Positions 21,837-33,982 of a DNA stretch of 64,000 nt are shown one piece after another; position 1 is the first letter of the stretch, and each line of letters opens with the position of its first letter. A model generated the notes under the pieces. The model was not told the origin of the DNA. It saw only the letters and a list, made by a program, of their open reading frames with translations, and searched no databases. A program made the translations under genes and the position numbers. The stretch is from Erythroxylum novogranatense (Eukaryota; Streptophyta; Magnoliopsida; Malpighiales; Erythroxylaceae). The stretch spans positions 89,846,977 to 89,910,976 of the forward strand of contig CM057226.1 in NCBI GenBank assembly GCA_029891385.1, read 5' to 3'.

Positions 21837-24800
21837 TGTAACATCCCATCACCGATGGGAAGGGTATTTTAGTAAATTGGGACGGGTTAGGAATATTGAA
21901 TTATATCTCGGCATGAACATACATCATGTAGCTTCTATAAATGATGATTTTTTGTACATGCACATGGTATACATACATTCATGACATTTCCCGGCATAAG
22001 TGTTTAATTATGGTCTTTTGTGATTTATGTGGTAATTGGGTTTGAAAAATTATTTTGACTGATCCATGGACTATTTTATATTTTACGAGATTTTTAGGAA
22101 TTTTTCTGGATTTTTCCGGAGAAAATTCCCAGACCGGAAAAAAAATCGCCAAGTGGCGAACCGATTGATTTTCTACTGTTATTTGGGACTAAACTATTAA
22201 ATATCTTGGTGGGACCCATAAATGGACCCACAAAACTAGTGGGAACCGAAATTGGTGGAGTTTAATTGTTTTTGAATTAATTGTTTTATCAAATTATGAT
22301 TGGTTGGTTGACTTTTCTTCATCTCTCCTCCATTTGCCACCTATCCACACCATTTAATGCCTCCTCACTTCATCCTACGGATTTAATTCATTTAAAGAAG
22401 GAAGCTTATCATTTTTTTTGGCTTATGTTTATCTCCACCGAAACCCACTCCTTGCTTTTGTCTTTCCATTGTTTTTCTCCTTTCTTCCTCCAAAACTCAT
22501 CCAAAACTCAAGAGTTCTTCTACTTGTCATCAAGTTATTGCTCTTAGCATGATGATGGTCATGTTTGGTGTGGGGGAATAAAAGAGTTATTGACAAAGAA
22601 ATTGGGAAAAGTGAAGAAGAAATTGATGGAAGCTTGAAATAGGTAAGAATTGTATTATGCTTGATTTTGTAGTTTAATACATCATAGGTGTTAGAAACAT
22701 TTAATGGGAATTTTGGTGTGTTTATTATGTTGATTGATGCTTTACTTTGATGATAATTATTGCTTGACTTGGTGGGTAAGAGTATGTTGAATATGACTTG
22801 ATTGATGAGTGATGGAGTAGTTAGGAATGAATGTTTAGCTTTGAATTTGGATGGTAGATGATGACTAATCTTGCAAATAAAGTGAGAGTTTAATGCTGCC
22901 AATTTGTGAATATTAGCCCTAGTGAATGTATGAATGTTATAGATACTGATTTTTATGCTTTATTGGAATGCTTATGGTTTTAGAAGTTCAATTAGTATGA
23001 TAGGAAGAGGAATTGTGTAGTATAGCTGAAAATGTGAGTTTGACCTACTGCATTGTTTTGAGTATAACTAATTGTGTGGTTACGCAAATGAGGTGAGGCT
23101 AGTGCCAAATGAAACTATGGTTTGTTGACTACATTTTTTTGTGAAATAGGTGTTGTCCAATTTTAACTGTAAGAGGTTGCAATTTGGCTTGGAAAGTTAC
23201 TGCTATTGACCGGAATGAACAGTAACCGAAACCCTACCCTAGAGTTTTGCTAATTTTTCGAAATTTATTGAGAAGAAACTAGGACAAATGGACTAATGAA
23301 AGTTGAAGCCTATTAAGTTAGCTTTCCAATGCCACTGATTTTGCAATTTTTCGATATGTATATTAGGAGTTATGGACTAATGACTGTTGGCTGTTTTAAT
23401 GCATTGAGTGAAACCTAGTTGAAATGGCAGATTTGATGCACATTCTGATTAGTAGCAATTTTAAGAATTTTTTTGAATTGAATTGGCTTGAGTGATCTAC
23501 TGGAGAGTTGTAGAGGACACATTTATCTTGAAAATGGTATATGGCATGTAATTTTTGGAGATCATATGTGGAAGTTTTGAATTTTCAAAATAACTAAACC
23601 TACATTAGGTTTCTCACTGCTGCCCTGATCAGTACATTTTTTGGCAGATTTGAAATTGTTAGAGGTTGAATTGGAATTTGAGCTCTTCATAAAAATTGAA
23701 TTTTGAGATCTTATCTTTTCAGGGATATAAAGTAGTGATTTGTTTGACATTTGTGCTAGGAGATGTACTGGTTGGAAATTTACTGCTCAGATTGGGACAG
23801 TTTAGTAGACAGATGCTTCGGTCAATTATTTGACCTAGTTAGTAAATGAATTGGGATTTTGGTTATTCATGAAAGTTTTAGATAACATTGTGATATTGAT
23901 GAGCATATTTATTGTGTAATTTTTTACTTAAGAGCATGAAAGTTACTGAATTTACAAGATACTGTACTGTGCTGAGTGACTTTGAGTGAGCAGTAGCTTT
24001 CATGGGATTTTTGACACCCTTGAGGATGGAATTACTTTGAATGGTCTAAATGAAACTTGTAGAGGGTTTCATTATCTTTCCAATGAGATATGGTTTATAA
24101 TTTTCTGAATTGTGTGCAAAGAGTTATGGGTGTTGGAAGTTTGGTTGGAAATCAGAAAGAAAAAAAAAATAAGGGTTATATATATGTAGATATTAATTGT
24201 TTAATGTGAATTTTGGTTTCTTTCGTGAATAACTTTTCCGTCCGACGTCCGATTGACCTGATTCTTGAGGCATCGGATTCATTGAATATTTAATTTCATT
24301 TTCTGAGAGATTGGAAATTTTTGGACGGGAAATTGACGTGCGTCAGGGTAATAGTTATGTAGCCCTTTGTTTTATTTATTTTGGATCGATCGAGGCCCGA
24401 ATTGAGTAATTCGGTGCCGTTAGATTTCTAATTTTAGGTAGAATTTTATGATGGGAAAATTTTGGTTTAGGGCGGAATGCCATGAACATGCATTGTATCG
24501 TTTAATTGTTTCATGTGCATTGTTTGATATTTCTAACTATCTGATTGGTAATGTGTACTTATGTTAATTGTTATAGAGGCACGATTGGAGCGTCATCCCA
24601 CGGACGTTGCAGAGACTTCCCGGCATTAGCTCAGAAGTTATTAGGTGAGTAACCTAGATGGTTCCTCGATTAGTAAGTGTTTATAATTCTGCACTTATAA
24701 CTCTGTGGAAAATAATGGTGGGACGATTTTGTTTGTTTATGCCTGGATTGCGGACCGGAGGTCCGATGGATTGGGAGATTCTGACATAGAAGTGCTATAT

Positions 24801-25590
24801 GTGATTTTCATGTGATTACTTGTGAGTGACTTGTGTGAATATGTTGAATTGGGATCAGTTATGATGTTGATTTTGTTTTATTTGGATATATGCATTTCAT
24901 GCACAATTGCATGATCAGTAATTGGCAGTTGTGACCAGAGCAGCCAACGAGAGATTCAGAGCCTAAGGCTCACCGTTTAATGCGCCCTTAATGGGATAGT
25001 TTTAGGCACTCGGTCACAACAATGTAATAAATTGGAAAAGCGTCACATACGCATTTCATGTGCTTTTGAATTGGTTCCTTTGACTAATATAGTAATCATG
25101 TGGTACTTCTGAATGTGTTTTGGTGAAATAACTATGTGTATCTGTGTTATACCTGTGTATATTCATGAATTGGGTGAACCATCGATGATGGTTCCTCCTT
25201 GAGTTCATAAACTCACCCAAAATTGCAAATTATTTTCAGGGACCGAGGAGTAGACTCATAGCTCCAGAGAAACTTTTCTGCCGTAGATTGAGTTGGCAAA
25301 AGAAGTCATGGAACATGTTGGTCGGTGGCACTTTTGAGGATGACCTAGCTAGGTTTATGTTTGATTTTCTTTTGGACTAATGTCTGAAAATAACAGATTG
25401 TGTAATTCTTTGCTTTGAGGTTATGAAATGAAAAATTTATGGTTTCAAAATTAGTAGATTTCATATTAATGCTTTATGATTTTGATGCCATGTGGAGTGT
25501 TAGAAATGGTTTGTGGCAACCTTATCATAGGGTGTGTATCGGAATTGACCTATGGGCGTCCGGTGCATATCTATGGTAAAGAGTGCTACA
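21837..25590 (+). repeat. Element D 5' LTR (3.75 kb)
   Basis: Matches 30166-33982 closely along its whole length. It starts with TGTAACATCCCATC and the inverted repeat CCCATC-ACC-GATGGG. Signals in order: donor-like ATAG|GTAAGAA at 22642/22643; cassette 24577-24644; donor GTGAGTAACC; 595-nt intron-like stretch 24645-25239 with hairpin TGAGTT-CATA-AACTCA at 25200-25215; end GAGTGCTACA. It has no palindrome island where A has one. The last kilobase differs from the 3' copy by many small losses. The 88-residue frame at 22281-22547 recurs in the 3' LTR and opens without ATG. Confidence 0.95.
24577..24644 (+). other. Conserved 68-nt cassette in element D 5' LTR, exon-like
   Basis: Flanked by AATTGTTATAG and GTGAGTAACC. 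It has the same length and core as in A (CCACGGACGTTGCAGAGAC, CCCGGCATTAGCTC). The D 3' LTR copy is 32918-32985, also 68 nt. Confidence 0.55.
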
Positions 25591-25689
25591 TTAAATAATA
25601 TCGAGCATAGTTTGGCATCTGTTGGGACTAGTACATAATTAGGCTTGAATTATTGTGAGAAATCTAAACCGATCAGACTTCTTGTTTTA

Positions 25690-27030
25690 TTATAGGTCAT
25701 CCGTTTTTAGTGATCGGATAGATCAACCGGTGACGAGGATCACGGAGACTAGTAGAGAGTCCTCGGTGCCTCGATCGAGGAGTTACCTCTAGAGTCCCGT
25801 GAGACGGAGAGGCGTCGATTTCTTTGCGTGGCGGGGCATGAACTTATAGCGAGATGAGACCCCACCGAGGCCGAGGATGGTGGAGAGGGCGAGAGAGTTC
25901 TCGACCAAATGGACTCTGAACCTGATGAGAGGTTCGATTATGCGGTGTCACTTCTGTAGGGCCCAGCATACAAGTGGTGGAAGACTGTGCCAGGCAGTAC
26001 CACCAGGCCTTGCTTACTGTCATGGGCTAATTTTTTGAGGGCCTTCAGGGGCAACTATATGCCCAAGGTCTATCTTGACATGAAGATGCAGGAGTTTCTG
26101 GAACTGAAGCAGGGTTGGATGTCGGTGGCTAAATATGAGGTGAAATTCAATGAGCTGATGGATTATGACACTGTGATGATCCCGACTGAGGCTGATAAGT
26201 GCCGGAGGTTCGAGAATGGCCTCAATATTGAGATCCGTACCAGGTTGGCCCGATCAGACATGGGCACATTCATTGAGTTAAGGGTTGCTGCCGTGAGGAT
26301 GGAGCAGCTGAGGAGGCAGAGACAGGCTGAGATAGGGTCCTGGGGTAAGAGGCCAAGTGTGGTCAGGCGACTCTGGCAGGAGCTTGATGGCCTTGAGCGA
26401 GGACTTCCGGTCATCGGGAGGATCGCACGATCTGGATTTGGACGAGAGGAGATTTATGCAGGCCGGCGATGGCGATGGCGAGAGGTTTTGGCGATTCCCT
26501 ATTTTGTGAGCACTGCGAGAAGAGACACAGTGGGGAGTGTTGGCGGTTGACTGGAGCTTGTCTTAAATGCGGCTCCATGGATCATCAGATTCGGGATTGC
26601 CCAGCTACATTGGGAGCTCAGTCTGCTAGTAGTGGACGAGCCAGGAGTAGTACTATTGTACAGCAGAGTAGAGTGGGTGGATCCGGACAGAGGGGCCGAG
26701 GTAGAGCTGAGGGATCCTTTGTGAGGGCCGAGGGTCTGGGCGTGAGACCACGCCCCCGAGCAGTAGTCTATGCCATGACGAGGCGGGAGGCCCAGATTCT
26801 CGATGTTGAGGTGGTATGCTTCTCATTTACGATATTGAGGCATTTGCTTTACTGGATCCTGGATCCACACATTCTTTTATTACACCTCATATGGCATGTA
26901 GATTGCATGGGGATAGGGAGATGTTACTGTATGGGCTAGAGGTGAGTACACCTCTAGGTAGTACTACTGCATTGGGAGAGGTCTGCAAGGGATGCTCGAT
27001 TCAGATTGATCAGCGGTGTTGAGGCGGACC
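25690..27030 (+). pseudogene. Element D gag and protease
   Basis: After the acceptor-like TTTATTATAG|GTCATC (near 25696) gag is recognisable but heavily frameshifted up to about 25980. The open frame 25987-26550 then reads the gag core (FRGNYMPKVYLDMKMQ, MSVAKYEVKFNELM, CRRFENGLNIEIR). Frame 26469-26939 adds the CEHC block and zinc knuckle CLKCGSMDHQIRDC. Frame 26816-27022 holds the protease motif LLDPGSTHSFITPH with catalytic Asp. The frames overlap, which marks single-base shifts rather than separate genes. Confidence 0.85.
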
Positions 27031-27079
27031 TTATAGTGTTGCCTCCGAGAGATCGATGTGATTACGGGGATGGGTGACT

Positions 27080-28620
27080 TATCGCCCATAGGGCTATCAT
27101 GGACTGCTATACTAAGGAGGTTGTTTTAGAGTCTCCTGGTCAGCCTAGAGCAGTGTTTAGAGGAGTTAGTCAGGCAGTACCAGCCTGGATGATCTCTTTC
27201 CTTAGTGCTCTGAGGCGATGCAGGAGGTTGTGAGGCCTATCGGCTCATGTGATTGACACGAGTTGAGCGAGAGGTTTGAGGATATTCCGTGGTTAGGGAA
27301 TTTCGGATGTGTTTCTGATGAGTTCTTTGGGTTTGCGCGGATCGGAGGCGAGTTTACTATTGACCTCGTTCAGTCTTGCTCTATATCTATACCTCCATAT
27401 AGGATGGCTTTGTGGAACCGAGGGAGCTAAAGACTTCGATTGCAGGAGTAGTGGAGAAGGATTTATCGTGCCCGATGTCTCACCTTGGGAGCTCGGTATT
27501 GTTTGTGAAGAAGAAAGATGGGACTCGAGATTGTGTATTGATTTGAGCAAATTGAATCGGGTGTGATGAAGAATAAGTATCCTTGCCTCGGATCGATGAC
27601 TTATTTGATCGATTGCGAGGAGCTCGGTGTTCACTAAATTGGATCGAGGTCGTGGTACTATCGGTGAAGATAGCGGTGATGTACCTAAGAGTGCATTCAG
27701 GAGCAGGTATGGGCATTTCGAGTTTCTGGTGATCCCGTTTGGGTTGACTAATGCCCCGACAGCTTTTATGGCCCTAATGAATAAGGTATTTCAGCCCTAC
27801 CTAGATCAGTTTGTAATTGTCTTTATTGACGACATTTTGGTGTATTCGAGGAACAGACAGGAGCATAGTGAGCACTTGAGGATTGTTTTGCAGACTATGA
27901 GGGAGAGACAGTTGTATGCCAAATTCAGTAAGTGTGAATTTTGGTTGGATCAGTGATTTTTGGGGCATATAGTATTTGGAGAGGGTATTGGTGGATCCGA
28001 GTAAGGTTGAGGCAATCTTTGAAGTGGGAGGCTCTAGGAATGTGTCGAGATTGGAGTTTCCTCGGTTGGTGTTATTACGGAGGTTTGTCGAGGGTTTTCA
28101 TCGATCTCGGCCCTCGACAAAGCTTCTGAGGAAGAATGTGGCATTCATATGGACTGAGGAGTGTCAGAGGAGCTTTGAGGAGCTGAAACATCGGTTGACT
28201 ACTGCATCGGTGTTAGCTTTTCCATCAGGGACTGGAGGTTTTGAGGTGTACAGTGATGCTTCCCATCAGGGATTTGGGTGTGTTTTGATGCAACATGGCA
28301 GGGTGATCGCTTATGCCTCGAGACAGTTGAGATCTCATGAGGTAAATTATCCAGTGCATGATTTGGAGCTAGCTGCAGTGGTTTTTGCCCTGAAGATTTG
28401 GAGACATTACTTATATGGTGAGACATTTCATATTTATACTGACCATAAGAGTTTGAGATATTTACTGAGCCAGAGAGAGTTAAATTTGAGACAGAGGAGA
28501 TGGCTTGAGTTCTTGAAGGACTATGACTGCATTTATCGAGTATCACCCAGGAAAGCCAATGTAGTGGCGGATGCTCGAGTAGGAAGTCGCATACTAGTCA
28601 AATGATTCAGTCAAGTAGTG
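27080..28620 (+). pseudogene. Element D reverse transcriptase and RNase H
   Basis: The RT N-terminus (27080-27660) aligns with C but has many small losses, for example around GATCGATTGCGAGG, where C has two CAG triplets. The core frame 27627-27956 is intact: [29 protein letters not shown] and [11 protein letters not shown], then a TGA. RNase H (27976-28605) keeps [33 protein letters not shown] and [16 protein letters not shown], including the block that C has lost, and ends in a frameshifted linker. Confidence 0.88.
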
Positions 28621-30152
28621 AGATTACCTAATTTGATTGATTGAGGGCTTTGAATGTTGAGATGAATCGAGCGGGATGGAGCTTTAGTAGCCACTCAAGC
28701 TCGGACCGATGCTTCTGAGACGGGATCAGAGAGTTCGGGACAAGGATCTGTTTTGGTGAAACTGATTGAGAAAGTGAAATCGATTGGGTTTGGAATTTGA
28801 GTTGAGAGATGGGACTTTATGGATGGGGCGAGAGGTTATGTGTGCGAATGTGGATAATTTGAGGCGTGAGATTACGGAGGAAGCACATATGGCTGCCTAT
28901 GCTATGCATCTGGTACTACCAAGATGTATAACACTCTTAAGCCACATTTACGGTGGCTGGTATGAAAAGCGGATGGCGAATATGTCTCGGATGTATGGCG
29001 TGCGGCGAGTTAAGGTTGAGCACCGGGCTCCAAGAGGGAAACTTCATTCGTTGCTATTAGGAGTAAAAATGGGAACGAATTACTATGGATTTTATTATAG
29101 AGTTGCCTAGGACGCCGAGGCCTTGAAAAGCATGATGCTATCTGGGTCATAGTGGACGGTTGACTAAATCGGCCCAATTCTTGCCAGTAAGAGAGAATAA
29201 TTCTCTTGCTCGAGTGGCCTGTAAGTATGTGATGAGATAGTGAGAATGCACGGGTTCGATGTCGATAGTGTCGACGAGGATCCCAGATTTACTTGAGATT
29301 TTGGCGAGTTTGTAATGCGCTTTGGGTACTAAGTGAACTTCAAGACAACATTTCATCCTCGCATGATGGACAGAGTGAGAGGACTATTAAGACTGTTGAG
29401 GATATGCTTCGGGCATGTGTATTGGAGTTCAGAGGAGCATGGGATCAGCATTTAGCTCTGATTGAGTTTGCCTACAACAATCACTATCACAGTAGTATCG
29501 GGATGGCACCATATGAGGCACTGTATGGGCGACCGTGTAGATCACCTTTGTATTGGGATGAAGAGGGTGTTAGAATGATTGAGGGTCCCGAGCTGATTCA
29601 GGATACTGTAGATAAGGTGAAACTGATTCGGAGTCGCATCAAGGCGGCTCGGGATAAACGAAGAGTTATGTGGATCGACATCGAGAGAGATGGAGTATAA
29701 TGTGGCGACGAGTTTTCCTCCGAATGTCACCTTGGAGAGGAGTTTTGAGATTCGGCAAGAAGGGTAAGTTAAGCCCTAGATACATTGGTCAGTATGAGAT
29801 TGTTGAGAGGATTGGACCGTTGGCTTATAGACTAGCCTTGCCGAGTGCGATGTCCCAGTTGCACGATGTGTTTCATGTGAGTATGCTCCGACGGTATCGA
29901 TCAGACCTGACTCATGTGATTCCGGCTCAGGAGATTGTGGTGTCTAGTAATCTGAATTATGGAGAAGAGCCGATCCAGATTGTCGAGTCACAGGTTAAAC
30001 AGTTGAGGAATAAAGCGATTCCATTGGTGAAAGTTATTTAGAGAAATCACTCAGCTGAGGAGGCTACCTTGGAGACCGAGGAGCATATGAGGAGACAGTA
30101 TCCTCACCTGTTCGATCAAGCGGGTAAGAATTTCGAGGACGAAATTTTTATT
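28620..30152 (+). pseudogene. Element D integrase and chromodomain-like tail
   Basis: The linker and zinc region (28620-29110) are scrambled by small losses, although AHMAAYAMH and the QVKAEH-like block can be traced. Frame 29293-29700 carries the core Glu block (DGQSERTIKTVEDML) and EFAYNNHYHSSIGMAPYE. Frame 29670-30041 reads [18 protein letters not shown] and HDVFHVSMLRRYRSD and stops at TAG (30039-30041) before RNHSAEEAT. The chromodomain-like tail continues past the stop to about 30152. Confidence 0.87.
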
Positions 30153-30165
30153 AAGAGGGGGGACT
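30153..30165 (+). other. Element D polypurine tract
   Basis: AAGAGGGGGGACT directly before the 3' LTR start TGTAAC. It is the priming site for plus-strand DNA. Confidence 0.85.
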
Positions 30166-33100
30166 TGTAACATCCCATCACCGATGGGAAGGGTATTTTA
30201 GTAAATTGGGACGGGTTAGGAATATTGAATTATATCTCGGCATGAACATACATCATGTAGCTTCTATAAATGATGATTTGTTGTACATGCACATGGTATA
30301 CATGCATTCATGACATTTCCCGGCATAAGTGTTTAATTATGGTCTTTTGTGAAATTTATGTGGTAATTGGGTTTGAAAAATTATTTTGGCTGATCCATGG
30401 ACTATTTTATATTTTACGAGATTTTTAGAAAATTTTCTGGATTTTTCAGGAGAAAATTCCCAGACCGGAAAAAAAGTCGTCAAGTGGCGAACCGGTTGAT
30501 TTTCTACTGTTATTTGGGACTAAACTATTAAATATCTTGGTGGGACCCATAAATGGACCCACAAAACTAGTGGGAACCGAAATTGGTGGAGTTTAATTGT
30601 TTTTGAATTAATTGTTTTATCAAATTATGATTGGTTGGTTGACTTTTCTTCATCTCTCCTCCATTTTCCACCTATCCACACCATTTAATGCCTCCTCACT
30701 TCATCCTACGGATTTGCTTCATTTAAAGAAGGAAGCTTATCATTTTTTTTGGCTTATGTTTATCTCCACCGAAACCCACTCCTTGCTTTTGTCTTTCCAT
30801 TGTTTTTCTCCTTTCATCCTCCAAAACTCATCCAAAACTCAAGAGTTCTTCTACTTGTCATCAAGTTATTTCTCTTAGCATGATGATGGTCATGTTTGGT
30901 GTGGGGGAATAAAAGAGTTATTGACAAAGAAATTGGGAAAAGTGAAGAAGAAATTGATGGAAGCTTGAAATAGGTAAGAATTGTATTATGCTTGATTTTG
31001 TAGTTTAATACATCATAGGTGTTAGAAACATTTAATGGGAATTTTGGTGTGTTTATTATGTTGATTGATGCTTTAATTTGATGATAATTATTGCTTGACT
31101 TGGTGGGTAAGGGTATGTTGAATATGACTTGATTGATGAGTGATGGAGTAGTTAGGATTGAATGAATGTTTAGCTTTGAATTTGGATGGTAGATGATGAC
31201 TAATCTTGCAAATAAAGTGAGAGTTTAATGCTTCCAATTTGTGAATATTAGCCCTAGTGAATGTATGAATGTTATAGATACTGATTTTTAAGCTTTATTG
31301 GAATGCTTATGGTGTTAGAAGTTCAATTGGTATGATAGGAAGAGGAATTGTGTAGTATAGCTGAAAATGTGAGTTTGACCTACTGCATTGTTTTGAGTAT
31401 AACTAATTGTGTGGTTATGAAAATGAGATGAGGCTAGTGCCAAATGAAACTTTGGTTTGTTGGCTACATTTTTGTGTGAAATAGGTGTTGTCCAATTTTA
31501 ACTGTAAGAGGTTGCAATTTGGCTTGGAAAGTTACTGCTATTGACTGGAATGAACAGTACCCGAAACCCTACCCTAGAGTTTTGCTAATTTTTCGAAATT
31601 TATTGAGAAGAAACTAGGACAAATGGACTAAAGAAAGTTGAAGCCTATTAAGTTAGCTTTCCAATGCCACTGATTTTGCAATTTTTCGATATGTATATTA
31701 GGAGTTATGGACTAATGACTGTTGGTTGTTTTAATGCATTGAGTGAAACCTAGTTGAAATGGCAGATTTGATGCACATTCTGATTAGTAGCAATTTTAAG
31801 AATTTTTTTGAATTGAATTGGCTTGAGTGATCTACTGGAGAGTTGTAGAGGACACATTTATCTTGAAAATGGTATATGGCATGTAATTTTTAGAGATCAT
31901 ATGTGCAAGTTTTGAATTTTCAAAATAACTGAACCTACATTAGGTTTCTCACTGCTGCCCTGATCAGTACATTGTTTGGCATATTTGAAATTGTTAGAGG
32001 TTGAATTGGAATTTGGGTTCTGCATGAAAATTGAAGTTTGAGATCTTATCTTTTCAGGGATATAAAGTAGTGATTTGTTTGACATTTGTGCTAGGAGATA
32101 TACTGGTTGGAAATTTACTGCTCAGATTGGGACAGTTTAGTAGACAGATGCTTCGGTCAATTATTTGACCTAGTTAGTAAATGAATTGGGATTTTGGTTA
32201 TTCATGAAAGTTTTAGATAACATTGTGATCTTGACGAGCATATTTATTGTGTAATGTTTTACTAAAGAGCATGAAAGTTACTGAATTTACAAGACACTGT
32301 ACTATGTTGAGTGACTTTGAGTGAGCAGTAGCTTTCATGGGATTTTTGACACCCTTAGGGATGGAATTACTTTGAATGGTCTAAATGAAACTTGTAGAGG
32401 GTTTCATTATCTTTCCAATGAGATAGGGTTTATAATTTTCTGAATTGTGTGCAAAAAGTTATGGGTGTTGGAAGTTTGGTTGGAAATCAGAAAAAAAAGG
32501 AAATAAGGGTTATATATATGTAGATATTAATTGTTTAATGTGAATTTTGGTTTCTTTCGTGAATAACTTTTCCATCCGACGTCCGATTGACCTGATTCTT
32601 GAGGCATCGGATTCATTGAATATTTAATTTCATTTTCTGAGAGATTGGGAATTTTTGGATGGGAAATTGACGTGGGTCCGGGTAATAGTTATGTGGCCAC
32701 TGTTTTATTTATTTTTGGACCGATCGAGGCCCGAATTGAGTAATTTCGGTACCGTTAGATTTCTAATATTTAGGTAGAATTTTTATGATGGGAAAATTTT
32801 GGTTTAGGGCCGGGAATGCCATGAACATGCATTGTATACGTTTTAATTGTTTCATGCGCATTGTTTGATATTTCTAACTATACAGTTGGTAATGTGTACT
32901 TATGTTAATTGTTATAGAGGCACAGTTGGAACGTCATCCCACGGACGTTGCAGAGACTTCCCGGCATTAGCTCGGAAGTTATTAGGTGAGTAACCTAGAT
33001 GGTTCCTCGATTAGTAAGTGTTTATAATTCTGCACTTATAACTCTGTGGAGAATAATGGTGGGACGATTGTGTTTGTTTATGCCTGAATTGTGGACCGAA

Positions 33101-33982
33101 GGTCCGATGGATTGGGAGATTCTGACATAGAAGTGCTATATGTGATTTTCATGTGATTACTTGTGAGTGACTTGTGTGAATATGTTGAATTGGGATCAGT
33201 TATGATGTTGATTTTGTTTTATTTGGATATATACATTTCATGCATAATTGCATGATCAAGAATTGACAGATTGTGACAGAAGCGACCAACGAGAGCTTAA
33301 AGCTCAACGTGATTGGGCCTCGAGCCTGATGATTGAGCCTAAGGCTCACCGCTTTATCGCCTCTTAATGGGACAGTTTTAGGTGCTCGGTCACAACAACG
33401 TAATAAATTGGAAAAGCGTCACATACGCATTTCATGTGCTTTTGAATTGGTTACTTTGACTAATATAGTAATCATGTGGTACTTCTGAATGTGTTTTGGT
33501 GAAATAACTGTGTGTATCTGTGTTATACCTGTGTATATGCATGAATTGGGTGAACCATCGATGATGGTTCCTCACTGAGTTCGCAAACTCACCCAAAATT
33601 GCAAATTATTTTTCAGGACCGAGAGAGTAGACTCATAGCTCCAGAGAAACTTTTCCTGCCGTGTAGATTGAGTTGGCAAAAGAAGTCATGACACACAGGT
33701 CGGTCAGCTGGTACTTTTTGAGGGATGACCTAGCTAGGTTTATGTTTGATTTTCTTTTAGACTAATGTACAGAAAATAACAGTTGTGTAATTTACTGCTT
33801 TGAGGTTATGAAATGAGAAATTTATGGTTTCAAAAATTAGTGGATTTCATATTAATGCTTTATGATTTTTGATGCCTTGTGGAGTGTTAGAAATGATTTC
33901 TAGCTCAACCTTATCATAGGGTGTGTGTCGGAATTGACCTACGGGCGTCCCGGTGCATATCCTATGGTAAGGGGGTGCTACA
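30166..33982 (+). repeat. Element D 3' LTR (3.8 kb)
   Basis: Full-length, ending GGGGGTGCTACA, with TSD TATTG after it. It is the cleaner of the two D copies: donor-like ATAG|GTAAGAA at 30973/30974, cassette 32918-32985, intron-like stretch 32986-33616, twin hairpins at about 33552-33570 (GAACCATC-GAT-GATGGTTC) and 33576-33591 (TGAGTT-CGCA-AACTCA), acceptor TTATTTTTCAG|G at 33616. Following it is the block GAAGTCATGACACACAG|GTCGGT, whose ATG may matter for gag (see findings). Confidence 0.95.

Larger units (their letters stand above)
21837..33982 (+). mobile_element. Element D: Tekay/Del-type retrotransposon, family I, inserted in C
   Basis: Plus strand: 5' LTR 21837-25590, degenerate primer site from about 25597, gag-pol to 30152, polypurine tract 30153-30165 and 3' LTR 30166-33982, with TSD TATTG. 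It is nested two deep (inside C, inside B) and its LTRs look about as similar as A's, so it is young. Even so, its inner part is full of one- and two-base losses, clustered from about 24450 to 29700. Many fall at CAG or CTG, in contrast to the clean flanks. This looks more like consensus error at methylated CHG sites than age. Confidence 0.94.

Noticed and set aside
22281..22547. 88-residue frame in both D LTRs (also 30612-30878)
   Set aside because: Opens without ATG, lies in the putative leader exon, and is preserved only as part of the recent LTR duplication.
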